The notes under the pieces: generated by a model
What the model saw: the letters and a program-made list of their open reading frames with translations, nothing else
Database searches by the model: none
Told to the model about the DNA's origin: nothing
Program-made: the position numbers and the translations under genes
In this document: one piece after another, positions 1 through 6,275 of the stretch
How positions within the stretch are numbered: the first letter of the stretch is position 1
How the letters are laid out: each line of letters opens with the position of its first letter
NCBI RefSeq assembly: GCF_004336805.1
Contig: NZ_SJXM01000004.1
Span: forward strand, 62,001 to 126,000
Length of the DNA: 64,000 bases
Origin: Aeromicrobium sp. IC_218
GTDB taxonomy: Bacteria > Actinomycetota > Actinomycetes > Propionibacteriales > Nocardioidaceae
Reading direction: 5' to 3'

Positions 1-275
1 GCCGGGATGGAGACCGCGGCCGCCGTGCCGCCGAACAGGTTGGTGACGAAGCCCTGGCCCGCGGCCATCCGCACGTGCGAGGAGATGTACGCCTTCACGG
101 CGCGCTCCACGTCACCGTCGGCCGACACCAGCGCGGCGTCCGCGGACTCCTCGGCCCCGCGCAGCGGGCCGAGCCCGTCGATCGCGTACTCCAGGACCTG
201 CCGGACGTACGTCGAGGTGAAGCCGGGTCCGGCCTTGGCCGTGGCGGCGAGTGCGGCGTTGCGTCCGATGCCCAT
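1..275 (-). CDS. EcsC-like protein, 3' end beyond window
   Basis: Only the first 91 codons are inside the window; the gene runs off the left edge. The visible part reads MGIGRNAALA at the start, then a helix-rich stretch containing EYAIDGLGPLRGAEESAD and HVRMAAGQGFVTNLFGG. The pattern of a small-residue-rich GFVTNL segment followed by VSIPA resembles the EcsC family (PF12787), whose biochemical role is poorly defined. The ATG at 275 is supported by a TATGCT box 6 bases upstream with no Shine-Dalgarno sequence, suggesting a leaderless transcript. It is divergent from the phosphotransferase gene. The family call is from memory of the motif and is moderate; the reading frame itself is secure. 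Confidence 0.55.
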   Translation of the reverse strand, partial: MGIGRNAALAATAKAGPGFTSTYVRQVLEYAIDGLGPLRGAEESADAALVSADGDVERAVKAYISSHVRMAAGQGFVTNLFGGTAAAVSIP

Positions 276-281
276 GCTCCG

Positions 282-287
282 AGCATA
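282..287 (-). promoter_or_regulatory. -10 box TATGCT, leaderless promoter
   Basis: TATGCT on the minus strand ends 6 bases before the ATG at 275, and no ribosome binding site intervenes, so transcription probably starts at or near the start codon. Confidence 0.5.
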
Positions 288-327
288 GGTTCGGCCCGGC
301 TGGGCGGCCCGTGGACGCGATCGGCCC

Positions 328-333
328 TACGCT
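328..333 (+). promoter_or_regulatory. -10 box TACGCT, leaderless promoter
   Basis: TACGCT lies 7 bases before the ATG at 341 with no Shine-Dalgarno sequence. No convincing -35 hexamer is visible. Confidence 0.5.
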
Positions 334-340
334 GACGGCC

Positions 341-1309
341 ATGACGCAGCCGTTCTCGGTCCGGGTGACCGATCCGGCGTGGCGGGCCGAGGCCGAGGCC
401 TGGCTCGTCGCGGCCTGCGAGGCCGACGGCCGTGTGGTCACCGGACCGGTCGAGCAGCCCCGCGTGCGGCCCTGGTCCACCCAGCTCGTGGCCCCCACCG
501 ACGCCGGACGCGTGTGGTTCAAGGCCAACGTCGCCGGCGCCGCGTTCGAGCCCGCCGTCCACCGGGTGCTCGCGCGCCTGGCCCCGGCCGAGGTGCTGCC
601 GCCGCTGGCCGTCGACGCCGGGCGCGGCTGGATGGCGGTCGTCGACCACGGCGCCGTGCTGGGCGACGCCCACGAGCCCACCGAGCAGGAGTGGAGCGAC
701 GTGCTGCGCGGGGCGGCCCGGCTGCAGCGCCGGACCGTGGCCCACCGCGACGCGCTGGTCGAGGCCGGCCTGCCCGACTGCTCGCCCGCGACCGTCCCCG
801 AGCGCCTGGACCGGCTGGTCGAGACCTTCGAGGCGCTCGAGCCGTCGCACCCCACGCACGTCGACGCCGACCTGGCCGCCCAGCTGCGGGCGGCGCGCCC
901 GCTCGTGGCCGACGCCGCGGCCCGCCTGACCGACGGGCCGGTGCCGTCGACCTTCCAGCACGGCGACGCCCATCCGTGGAACGTGTTCGTCGAGGACGGA
1001 CGCCTGCGGCTGTTCGACTTCGGCGACGCCCAGTGGGCCCACGCCGTGGAGGTGCTGATGGTGCCGTACGGCATCGTCCGCCACGGAGGGACGCTCGACT
1101 GGGCCGCCGTCGTCGAGGGCTACCGGCTGGAGTGGGAGCTGTCGCACGCCGAGCTCGACGGACTCATGTCCGCGGCCGCGCTCACGCACCCGGTGAACCG
1201 GGCGCTGACCTGGTGGACGTCCCTGCTCGAGGCCGGCCCGGCCGAGCTGGCCGAGTACGGCGACGCGCCGCTGCGCCACCTGGCCAACGTCCTGGAGCCG
1301 TGGCCGTGA
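341..1309 (+). CDS. Aminoglycoside phosphotransferase (APH) family kinase
   Basis: A 322-residue protein with the APH/choline kinase fold signature: the catalytic loop FQHGDAHPWNVF (H207, D209, N near 214) and the metal-binding DFGD at 226-229. The family transfers phosphate from ATP to small hydroxylated compounds; only some members confer antibiotic resistance, and nothing here identifies the substrate. I chose the ATG at 341 rather than in-frame upstream codons because the TACGCT box lies just before it and the upstream extension overlaps the divergent promoter. The stop TGA (1307-1309) overlaps the GTG of a repeat-derived mini-ORF that leads into aat, so the two genes probably share a transcript. 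Confidence 0.8.
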   Translation: MTQPFSVRVTDPAWRAEAEAWLVAACEADGRVVTGPVEQPRVRPWSTQLVAPTDAGRVWFKANVAGAAFEPAVHRVLARLAPAEVLPPLAVDAGRGWMAVVDHGAVLGDAHEPTEQEWSDVLRGAARLQRRTVAHRDALVEAGLPDCSPATVPERLDRLVETFEALEPSHPTHVDADLAAQLRAARPLVADAAARLTDGPVPSTFQHGDAHPWNVFVEDGRLRLFDFGDAQWAHAVEVLMVPYGIVRHGGTLDWAAVVEGYRLEWELSHAELDGLMSAAALTHPVNRALTWWTSLLEAGPAELAEYGDAPLRHLANVLEPWP

Positions 1310-1350
1310 GCGAGCGAACCATCGTGACCGAGCGGAAGGCCCGGCCGTGA
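1306..1350 (+). repeat. Dispersed repeat copy A forming a 14-codon mini-ORF
   Basis: The sequence GTGAGCGAGCG followed by AACCATC begins on the stop codon of the phosphotransferase gene. It opens a short frame, VSERTIVTERKARP, that starts with GTG at 1306 and stops with TGA at 1348-1350. The GTG start of aat sits at 1347, so both ends are GTGA overlaps. A longer copy of the same element lies at 45222-45305, in the same position between two genes. Whether the peptide matters or only the coupling does is unknown. Confidence 0.6.
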
Positions 1351-2015
1351 CCCCGCAGCCGCTCGGCCCGTCGCGGTGGGACCTGGACCCGGCGTCGTGG
1401 CCCGCCCAGGACCTCGTCGGCGCCGGCGCCGACCTGGACCCCGAGACGGTGGTGGCCGCCTACCGGGTGGGCGCCTTCCCGATGCCCGACGACGGCGAGC
1501 TGCTGTGGTGGTCACCCATGCGGCGCGGCGTCCTGCACCCGGCGCAGCTGCGCGTGACGCGCTCGCTGCGCAAGTCCGGCCGCCGCTACGAGACGACCGT
1601 CGACCGCGCCTTCGAGGACGTGGTGGACGCGTGCGCCGACCCCACGCGTCCGGGCGGCTGGATCGACGAGGAGATCCGCGACGCGTACGTCCACCTGCAC
1701 GCGCTCGGCTGGGCGCACTCGGTCGAGACCTGGGACGCGGACGGACGCCTGGTCGGCGGTCTGTACGGACTCAACGTCGGCGGCCTGTTCGCCGGGGAGT
1801 CGATGTTCCACCACGCCACGGACGCCTCGAAGGTCGCGCTCATGGCCCTCTGCGAGCTCATGGGTGGCGAGGCCGCGGGCCCCGGACGGCTCGTCGACGT
1901 CCAGTGGCAGACCCCCCACCTGGCCTCGCTGGGGGTGGTCGAGTGGCCCCGCGCGCAGTACCTCGCGGCGCTGCCGGACCTCGTCGACGCGCCCCGGCCG
2001 GCCCTCTGGGCCTGA
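1347..2015 (+). CDS. aat: Leucyl/phenylalanyl-tRNA--protein transferase
   Basis: A 222-residue Aat protein. It transfers Leu or Phe from charged tRNA to proteins with N-terminal Arg or Lys, marking them for ClpAP-type degradation (N-degron pathway). Family hallmarks are visible: AYRVGAFPMP near the N terminus, LLWWSPMRRGVLHP, GGWIDEEIRDAY, and the core GGLYGLNVGGLFAGESMFH. Length and order match the family. The GTG start at 1347 overlaps the TGA of the preceding mini-ORF, so translation is probably coupled. No clpS is adjacent. The gene is followed by the HU promoter region. Confidence 0.95.
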   Translation: MTPQPLGPSRWDLDPASWPAQDLVGAGADLDPETVVAAYRVGAFPMPDDGELLWWSPMRRGVLHPAQLRVTRSLRKSGRRYETTVDRAFEDVVDACADPTRPGGWIDEEIRDAYVHLHALGWAHSVETWDADGRLVGGLYGLNVGGLFAGESMFHHATDASKVALMALCELMGGEAAGPGRLVDVQWQTPHLASLGVVEWPRAQYLAALPDLVDAPRPALWA

Positions 2016-2078
2016 AAATCAGCGAAACTTCAAGATTTCCCCGGCGCGCCTCGCGCGTGCGGGGCGTCGGGGCGTCCG

Positions 2079-2084
2079 TAGACT
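2079..2084 (+). promoter_or_regulatory. Candidate -10 box TAGACT for the HU gene
   Basis: TAGACT matches the TANNNT consensus and lies 36 bases before the HU start, leaving a normal leader with a strong ribosome binding site. No convincing -35 hexamer is seen. The 105-bp region after aat is relatively AT-rich at its left end (2016-2040). Confidence 0.4.
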
Positions 2085-2120
2085 GACACGCGTATTTGAC
2101 CCACCTTTAGGAGTTCATTC

Positions 2121-2399
2121 GTGGCTATCAACCGCAGCGACCTGGTTTCCGCCCTCGCCGAGAAGGCGGGCACCACCAAGTCCGACGCTGATTCGGTCCT
2201 GTCCGCCCTGGCCGACGTCCTGCTCGACGCGGTGAGCAAGGGCGAGAAGGTCTCGATCCCCGGCATCCTGTCGGTCGAGCGCGTCGAGCGCTCGGCTCGC
2301 ACCGGCCGCAACCCCTCCACGGGCGAGACCATCGAGATCCCCGCGGGCTACGGCGTCAAGGTGAGCGCCGGCTCGAAGCTGAAGGCCGCCGCCAAGTAA
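2121..2399 (+). CDS. hup: Histone-like DNA-binding protein HU
   Basis: A 92-residue HU/IHF-family nucleoid protein that binds and bends DNA as a dimer. It shows the canonical start MAINRSDLVSALAEKAG, the dimer core, and the beta-arm motif RTGRNPSTGE with the intercalating proline, ending SAGSKLKAAAK. It is a short, bacterial-length HU: the long Lys/Ala-rich tail of mycobacterial HupB or Streptomyces HupS is absent. The GTG start is set by a strong AGGAG at 2109-2113. The gene is monocistronic, ending at a perfect 19-bp terminator hairpin. Confidence 0.95.
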   Translation: MAINRSDLVSALAEKAGTTKSDADSVLSALADVLLDAVSKGEKVSIPGILSVERVERSARTGRNPSTGETIEIPAGYGVKVSAGSKLKAAAK

Positions 2400-2410
2400 G
2401 GCAGCCGCCA

Positions 2411-2452
2411 CGACGAGGCCCCCGGACCCAGCAGGGTCCGGGGGCCTCGTCG
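2411..2452. terminator. Perfect 19-bp terminator hairpin
   Basis: The arms 2411-2429 and 2434-2452 are exact inverted repeats with a 4-base loop (AGCA). There is no T-tract. It separates the convergent HU and rhodanese genes and could act in both directions. Confidence 0.85.
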
Positions 2453-2462
2453 CGTCCGCGGG

Positions 2463-2777
2463 TCAGACCGTCGGGCGTCCGGCGGCCTGCCAGGCGTCCA
2501 TGCCGCCGTCGAGGTTGACCACGTCGTGGCCGAGCTGCTGCAGGTAGGCGGTCGCGCGCGCGGACCGGCCGCCCAGGTGGCACACCACGAGGGTGCGCTT
2601 CTGCGGGTCGAGCTCGCCGGCCCGCTCGGGCACCTCGCCGAGCGGCACGTGGACCGCGCCCTCGACGTGGCCCGCCTCCCACTCGTGGTGCTCGCGGACG
2701 TCCAGGACGACCAGGTCGGCGGGCAGCGGGTCGGGCAGCTGGTCGACGGTCGTCGACGGGATCTCGTGCGGGTTCAT
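2463..2777 (-). CDS. Single-domain rhodanese-like protein
   Basis: A 104-residue stand-alone rhodanese domain, probably a cytosolic sulfurtransferase or persulfide carrier. Visible features are VVLDVREHHEWEAGHVEGA (active-site fold), VPLGEVPER, and the catalytic loop VVCHLGGRSARA with the nucleophilic cysteine, then NLDGGMDAWQAAGRP at the C terminus. The start is ambiguous: ATG at 2777 (MNPHEIPS, used here) or ATG at 2786, three codons earlier. It converges with the HU gene and has no functional partner nearby. Confidence 0.85.
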   Translation of the reverse strand: MNPHEIPSTTVDQLPDPLPADLVVLDVREHHEWEAGHVEGAVHVPLGEVPERAGELDPQKRTLVVCHLGGRSARATAYLQQLGHDVVNLDGGMDAWQAAGRPTV

Positions 2778-2919
2778 GCCCTCCATGGTGCCCGGTGCGG
2801 CGGCGTGCCCGGTAGGCTCCTGGCTCGGTGGCCGTCGTCCTGCGCGACCGGTCCCCCGCAGGTACCGTGACACCAGGCGGTGGCGTCCACTCTGGACGAC
2901 ACCTGGAGGGAGGGACGAC

Positions 2920-3315
2920 GTGGCGCGTCAGGACGTCGTCCGACTCCCCTTCGAGCGGTCCACGCCCAGCATCGCGCGGACCCGTCTCGCCGCCTTCCTC
3001 ACCCAGAACCAGGCGTCCAACGACGTCGTCGACGACGCCCTCATCGTGCTCAGCGAGATGATCGCCAACGCGGTCAGCCACGGCGTCCCCGGACCCGACG
3101 GCACGATGGAGATCCGCTGGAGCATCGCCAAGGGACTGCTCGAGCTGAGCGTCACCGACGGCGGGCACGTCGACAGCCTCAAGCCGGTCGACTTCGACGC
3201 CGACTCGCTGTCCGGCCGCGGCCTGTCGATCATCAGCCGCGTCGCCGACCGCTGGTGGGTCGACATGGACCAGGGCACGCGGGTCAACGCGATGCTCTCG
3301 ATGCGCAGGTCCTGA
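2920..3315 (+). CDS. RsbW-type ATP-binding protein (HATPase)
   Basis: A 131-residue GHKL ATPase domain like those of anti-sigma factor serine kinases (RsbW/SpoIIAB group). The N box LSEMIANAVSHG, the G1 motif VTDGG and the G2 motif GRGLSII are all present. In actinobacteria such proteins often regulate sigma-B-like factors or act as orphan ATPases; no sigma factor or anti-anti-sigma gene is adjacent, so the partner is unknown. The GTG start at 2920 is preceded by a strong GGAGGGAGGG at 2905-2914. A further upstream reading frame exists but runs antisense through the rhodanese gene and was rejected. Confidence 0.8.
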   Translation: MARQDVVRLPFERSTPSIARTRLAAFLTQNQASNDVVDDALIVLSEMIANAVSHGVPGPDGTMEIRWSIAKGLLELSVTDGGHVDSLKPVDFDADSLSGRGLSIISRVADRWWVDMDQGTRVNAMLSMRRS

Positions 3316-3344
3316 CCGCCGCTGCCGCCCGGCCCGGCGTGGCC

Positions 3345-3350
3345 TAGGCT
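3345..3350 (+). promoter_or_regulatory. -10 box TAGGCT, leaderless promoter
   Basis: TAGGCT lies 8 bases before the GTG at 3359 with no Shine-Dalgarno sequence between them. Confidence 0.45.
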
Positions 3351-3358
3351 CGTCGCTC

Positions 3359-4201
3359 GTGGGCAAGAAGTCACGACGCATCAAGCCGTCCCGCGAGCGC
3401 ATGCCGTTCGTCGCACGGACCTTCGAGGGACTCCCGGGAGAGTGCGACTGGGTCGCGCTGCGCGAGATCGTCCCCGCCGCCACCGCGCAGGTGCGCGTGC
3501 AGGGCCACGACCAGCCGGTCCGGGTCTGCTCGCTGCTGCCGGGTGGCACCGCGGGCATCCGCCGCCCTGACGGCGAGGTGTGGCTGGGCCTGCAGGTCCC
3601 GCACAACTTCGGCGACGTCAGCCGCGACCTCGCGCACGTCCTGGAGCTCGCGAAGGACACCGAGCCGGGCAACCCCGTCCCGATGACCGACCCGGGCGTC
3701 GGCCCGCGCCTGCAGGACGTCGTGGAGCCGGGCCAGTCCTTCGACGTGACCGTCCACGACGGCTTCGAGTACTGGGTCGAGGGCAACGACGACTCCGCGC
3801 AGACCGCCGCGATGCTCGAGCAGGCCAACGAGTCGGTCGCCCCGACCGTGCGCCTGGACTCGGTCGAGGCCGCCTACTGGGTGCAGATGGGCGAGCGCGT
3901 CTTCCTGCGCTGGGTGCTGCCGCACGACGAGTCGCCGCTGCTCGACGCCTTCGCCCGGCTGCACGTCGCCGGCGCGGACACGCTCGGCGACGACACCCGT
4001 CTGCTCGGCATGTTCCGCGCGCACGGCCTGCTCGTCCCGGTGTGGGAGATGGAGCAGGGCCAGGACGCCGGCACGATCGAGGACCCGATCGCCGCGCTGA
4101 GCGGACGTCTGGACGAGGCGCTGGCCGACACGTCCTCGCTCACCAGCGAGCAGCGCTCGGCCCGCAACGGCCTGGCCAGCCGCCAGCTCACCATCCGCTG
4201 A
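3359..4201 (+). CDS. DUF5926 family protein
   Basis: A 280-residue protein with the actinobacterial DUF5926 pattern: a basic start MGKKSRRIKPSRER, then PFVARTFEGLPGECDWVALR and EIVPAATAQV. The N-terminal KKSRR tract resembles nucleic-acid-associated proteins, and homologues were sometimes mislabelled as topoisomerase, but no catalytic motif is visible. The function is unknown. The GTG at 3359 follows a TAGGCT box by 8 bases, suggesting leaderless translation. It converges with arcA across a palindromic repeat. Confidence 0.75.
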   Translation: MGKKSRRIKPSRERMPFVARTFEGLPGECDWVALREIVPAATAQVRVQGHDQPVRVCSLLPGGTAGIRRPDGEVWLGLQVPHNFGDVSRDLAHVLELAKDTEPGNPVPMTDPGVGPRLQDVVEPGQSFDVTVHDGFEYWVEGNDDSAQTAAMLEQANESVAPTVRLDSVEAAYWVQMGERVFLRWVLPHDESPLLDAFARLHVAGADTLGDDTRLLGMFRAHGLLVPVWEMEQGQDAGTIEDPIAALSGRLDEALADTSSLTSEQRSARNGLASRQLTIR

Positions 4202-4217
4202 CGCCGCCCTCCGCTCC

Positions 4218-4250
4218 CTGAGCCTGTCGAAGGGGCTTCGACAGGCTCAG
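4218..4250. repeat. Dispersed palindromic repeat, intergenic copy
   Basis: CTGAGCCTGTCGAAG at 4218-4232 is exactly inverted at 4236-4250 with a GGG loop. It lies between two convergent genes and may double as a terminator. Relatives of the same core occur inside two genes (35230-35274 and 42063-42102). Confidence 0.85.
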
Positions 4251-4274
4251 CCGGCGGTGCGTGCCGCGACGGAC

Positions 4275-5459
4275 TCAGTCGAGCGGGTCGCGGGCGACCG
4301 GGCAGCTCATGCAGCGCGGTCCGCCGCGGCCCGAGCCGAGCTCGGAGCCGCTGATCGCCACGACCTCGACGCCGTGCTCGGCGAGCCGCGCGTTGGTCTG
4401 CTCGTTGCGCTCGTAGGCGATCGCCACCCGCGGTGCGATCGCGAGCGTGTTGTTGCCGTCGTCCCACTGCTCGCGCTCGGCCGTGACCGGGTCCAGGCCG
4501 GTGTCGATGTGGTGCAGCCGCTCGATGCCCATCGCGTCGGCGGCGGCCACGAAGAACGGACGGGCCGGGGCGACCACGAGCTCGTCGCCGTCGTGCGTCA
4601 CCGCGTACGCCTGCAGCGAGTCGGCCATCGTCGGGTAGATGACGACGGTGTCGCGGTCGACCATCGTGACGATCGTGTCCAGGTGCATGGTGGCGCGGTC
4701 CTGGGCGATCGGGACGGCCAGCACCGTGCGGGCCAGGTCGGCGGCCAGCACGTCGGTGGCGAACCGCTCGAAGCCGGCCGGCGTGGTGCGCTCGCCGACC
4801 CCGACGGCCAGGACGCCGGCCGCGAGCTCGAGCACGTCGCCGCCCTCGAGCCGCTCGGCGTCCGGCCCGTGCTGCACCGGCGTGCCGGCGAAGCGCGGGT
4901 GGTGGGCGTAGACGAGCCGGGTCAGCTGGGTCTCGCGGACGCGCGCGGGCATCGCCAGGCTCGTGACGACGACGCGGTCGCGCAGCCACAGCGACGAGTC
5001 GCGGGTGAACAGCAGGTTGGGCAGCGGGTCGACCAGGAAGTCGTCGGTGCGCAGCAGGCCGGTGACGATCGAGCGGTGCTTGACCTCGTCGTTGCGCAGC
5101 CCGGCGACCAGCACCTGGGCCAGGTCGTCGGGATGCTCCTCGGCCAGGTGTGCGCGCAGGTGGCGGCGCAGCGTGTCGCCGAGGCGGCGGTCGGCCAGCG
5201 TCGTGTCGAGGACGTCCGTGCGGGCGGTCTCGTCGGCGAGCGTCTCGGTGAGCAGCTCGCGCAGGTAGAGCACCTCGACGTCGTGGTCGCGCAGCACCTG
5301 GGCGAACGCGTCGTGCTCGTCCTGGGCGCGGCCCACCCACGGGATGCCGTCGAAGAGCAGGGAGTCGTTGTTGCGCGGGGTCAGGCGGGCGAGCTCGTCA
5401 CCCGGACGGTGCAGCATCACGGTGCGGAGCCGACCCACCTCGGTGTCTGCGCCAAGCAT
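4275..5459 (-). CDS. arcA: Arginine deiminase
   Basis: A 394-residue arginine deiminase that hydrolyses L-arginine to citrulline and ammonia. Guanidine-group-modifying enzyme motifs are in order: the N-terminal GRLRTVMLHRPGDE, FTRDSSLWLRD, RLEGGDVLEL, MHLDTIVTMVD, and the catalytic cysteine C383 in GPRCMSCP. Length is normal. The usual partners of the ADI pathway (arcB, arcC, arcD) are absent here, so it may serve arginine turnover or pH control rather than a complete fermentative pathway. The ATG at 5459 has a TAGGGT box 6 bases upstream. It is divergent from the HAD/GH65 pair. Confidence 0.93.
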   Translation of the reverse strand: MLGADTEVGRLRTVMLHRPGDELARLTPRNNDSLLFDGIPWVGRAQDEHDAFAQVLRDHDVEVLYLRELLTETLADETARTDVLDTTLADRRLGDTLRRHLRAHLAEEHPDDLAQVLVAGLRNDEVKHRSIVTGLLRTDDFLVDPLPNLLFTRDSSLWLRDRVVVTSLAMPARVRETQLTRLVYAHHPRFAGTPVQHGPDAERLEGGDVLELAAGVLAVGVGERTTPAGFERFATDVLAADLARTVLAVPIAQDRATMHLDTIVTMVDRDTVVIYPTMADSLQAYAVTHDGDELVVAPARPFFVAAADAMGIERLHHIDTGLDPVTAEREQWDDGNNTLAIAPRVAIAYERNEQTNARLAEHGVEVVAISGSELGSGRGGPRCMSCPVARDPLD

Positions 5460-5465
5460 GCGCCG

Positions 5466-5471
5466 ACCCTA
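5466..5471 (-). promoter_or_regulatory. -10 box TAGGGT, leaderless arcA promoter
   Basis: TAGGGT on the minus strand ends 6 bases before the arcA ATG, with no ribosome binding site. Confidence 0.5.
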
Positions 5472-5552
5472 GCCGCGTCCGGACCGGGGCGCTCGGGACG
5501 CTCGGGACGCAGGTCACGCCCGCGAGCGTTTTCGGTCCTGGCGTGGCGGCCC

Positions 5553-5558
5553 TACGCT
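5553..5558 (+). promoter_or_regulatory. -10 box TACGCT, leaderless promoter
   Basis: TACGCT lies 6 bases before the GTG at 5565, divergent from the arcA promoter about 80 bases away. Confidence 0.5.
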
Positions 5559-5564
5559 TCTGGG

Positions 5565-6275
5565 GTGGACTGGGACCAGTACGACGCGGTGCTCTTCGAC
5601 CTCGACGGCGTCATCACGCCGACGGCGGTGGTGCACATGCACGCGTGGAGCAAGATGTTCAACGACTTCCTCACCGCTCGCGGGATCGAGGAGCCGTACA
5701 CCGACCAGGACTACTACGACTACGTCGACGGCAAGCCGCGCTACGACGGCGTCCGCTCGTTCCTGGCCTCGCGCGGCATCGAGCTGCCCGACGGGCACCC
5801 GAGCGACCCGTCCTCCGACGACACCGTGTGCGGGCTCGGCAACCGCAAGAACGACGCGTTCTCCGAGGTGCTGCGCACCGAGGGTGTCGAGCCCTACCCG
5901 GGCTCGGTCCGGCTGATCGAGGCCCTGGTCGAGCGCGGCACGAAGCTCGCGGTCGTGTCGTCGTCGCGCAACGCCCCGTCGGTGCTGGAGACGGCCGGCC
6001 TGCGCCAGCACTTCCCCGTCCTGGTCGACGGCAACGTCGCCGCCGAGAAGGGCCTGCGCGGCAAGCCCGCCCCGGCGACGTTCCTGGAGGCGGCCACCGA
6101 GCTGGGCGTCGAGGCGTCCCGCGCGGTCGTCGTCGAGGACGCGACCTCCGGCGTCGAGGCCGGCTCGGCCGGCGGCTTCGGGCTCGTGGTCGGCGTCGAC
6201 CGCGGCGCCGGCGAGGACGCGCTGCTGCGCGCCGGCGCGCACCGTGTCGTGTCCGACCTGGCGGAGCTGATCTGA
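5565..6275 (+). CDS. HAD hydrolase, beta-phosphoglucomutase-like
   Basis: A 236-residue HAD-superfamily protein with motif I DLDGVITPT, a helical cap domain (YYDYVDGKPRYDGVRSF), motif II VSSSRN, and GKPAPATF then VVVEDATSGVEAG for motifs III and IV. The cap and the pairing with a GH65 gene suggest beta-phosphoglucomutase, which converts beta-glucose 1-phosphate to glucose 6-phosphate. Its TGA overlaps the ATG of the GH65 gene by one base, so the two are translationally coupled and probably act in sequence. The GTG at 5565 is chosen because a TACGCT box precedes it by 6 bases. The in-frame upstream sequence only shadows arcA. Confidence 0.85.
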   Translation: MDWDQYDAVLFDLDGVITPTAVVHMHAWSKMFNDFLTARGIEEPYTDQDYYDYVDGKPRYDGVRSFLASRGIELPDGHPSDPSSDDTVCGLGNRKNDAFSEVLRTEGVEPYPGSVRLIEALVERGTKLAVVSSSRNAPSVLETAGLRQHFPVLVDGNVAAEKGLRGKPAPATFLEAATELGVEASRAVVVEDATSGVEAGSAGGFGLVVGVDRGAGEDALLRAGAHRVVSDLAELI

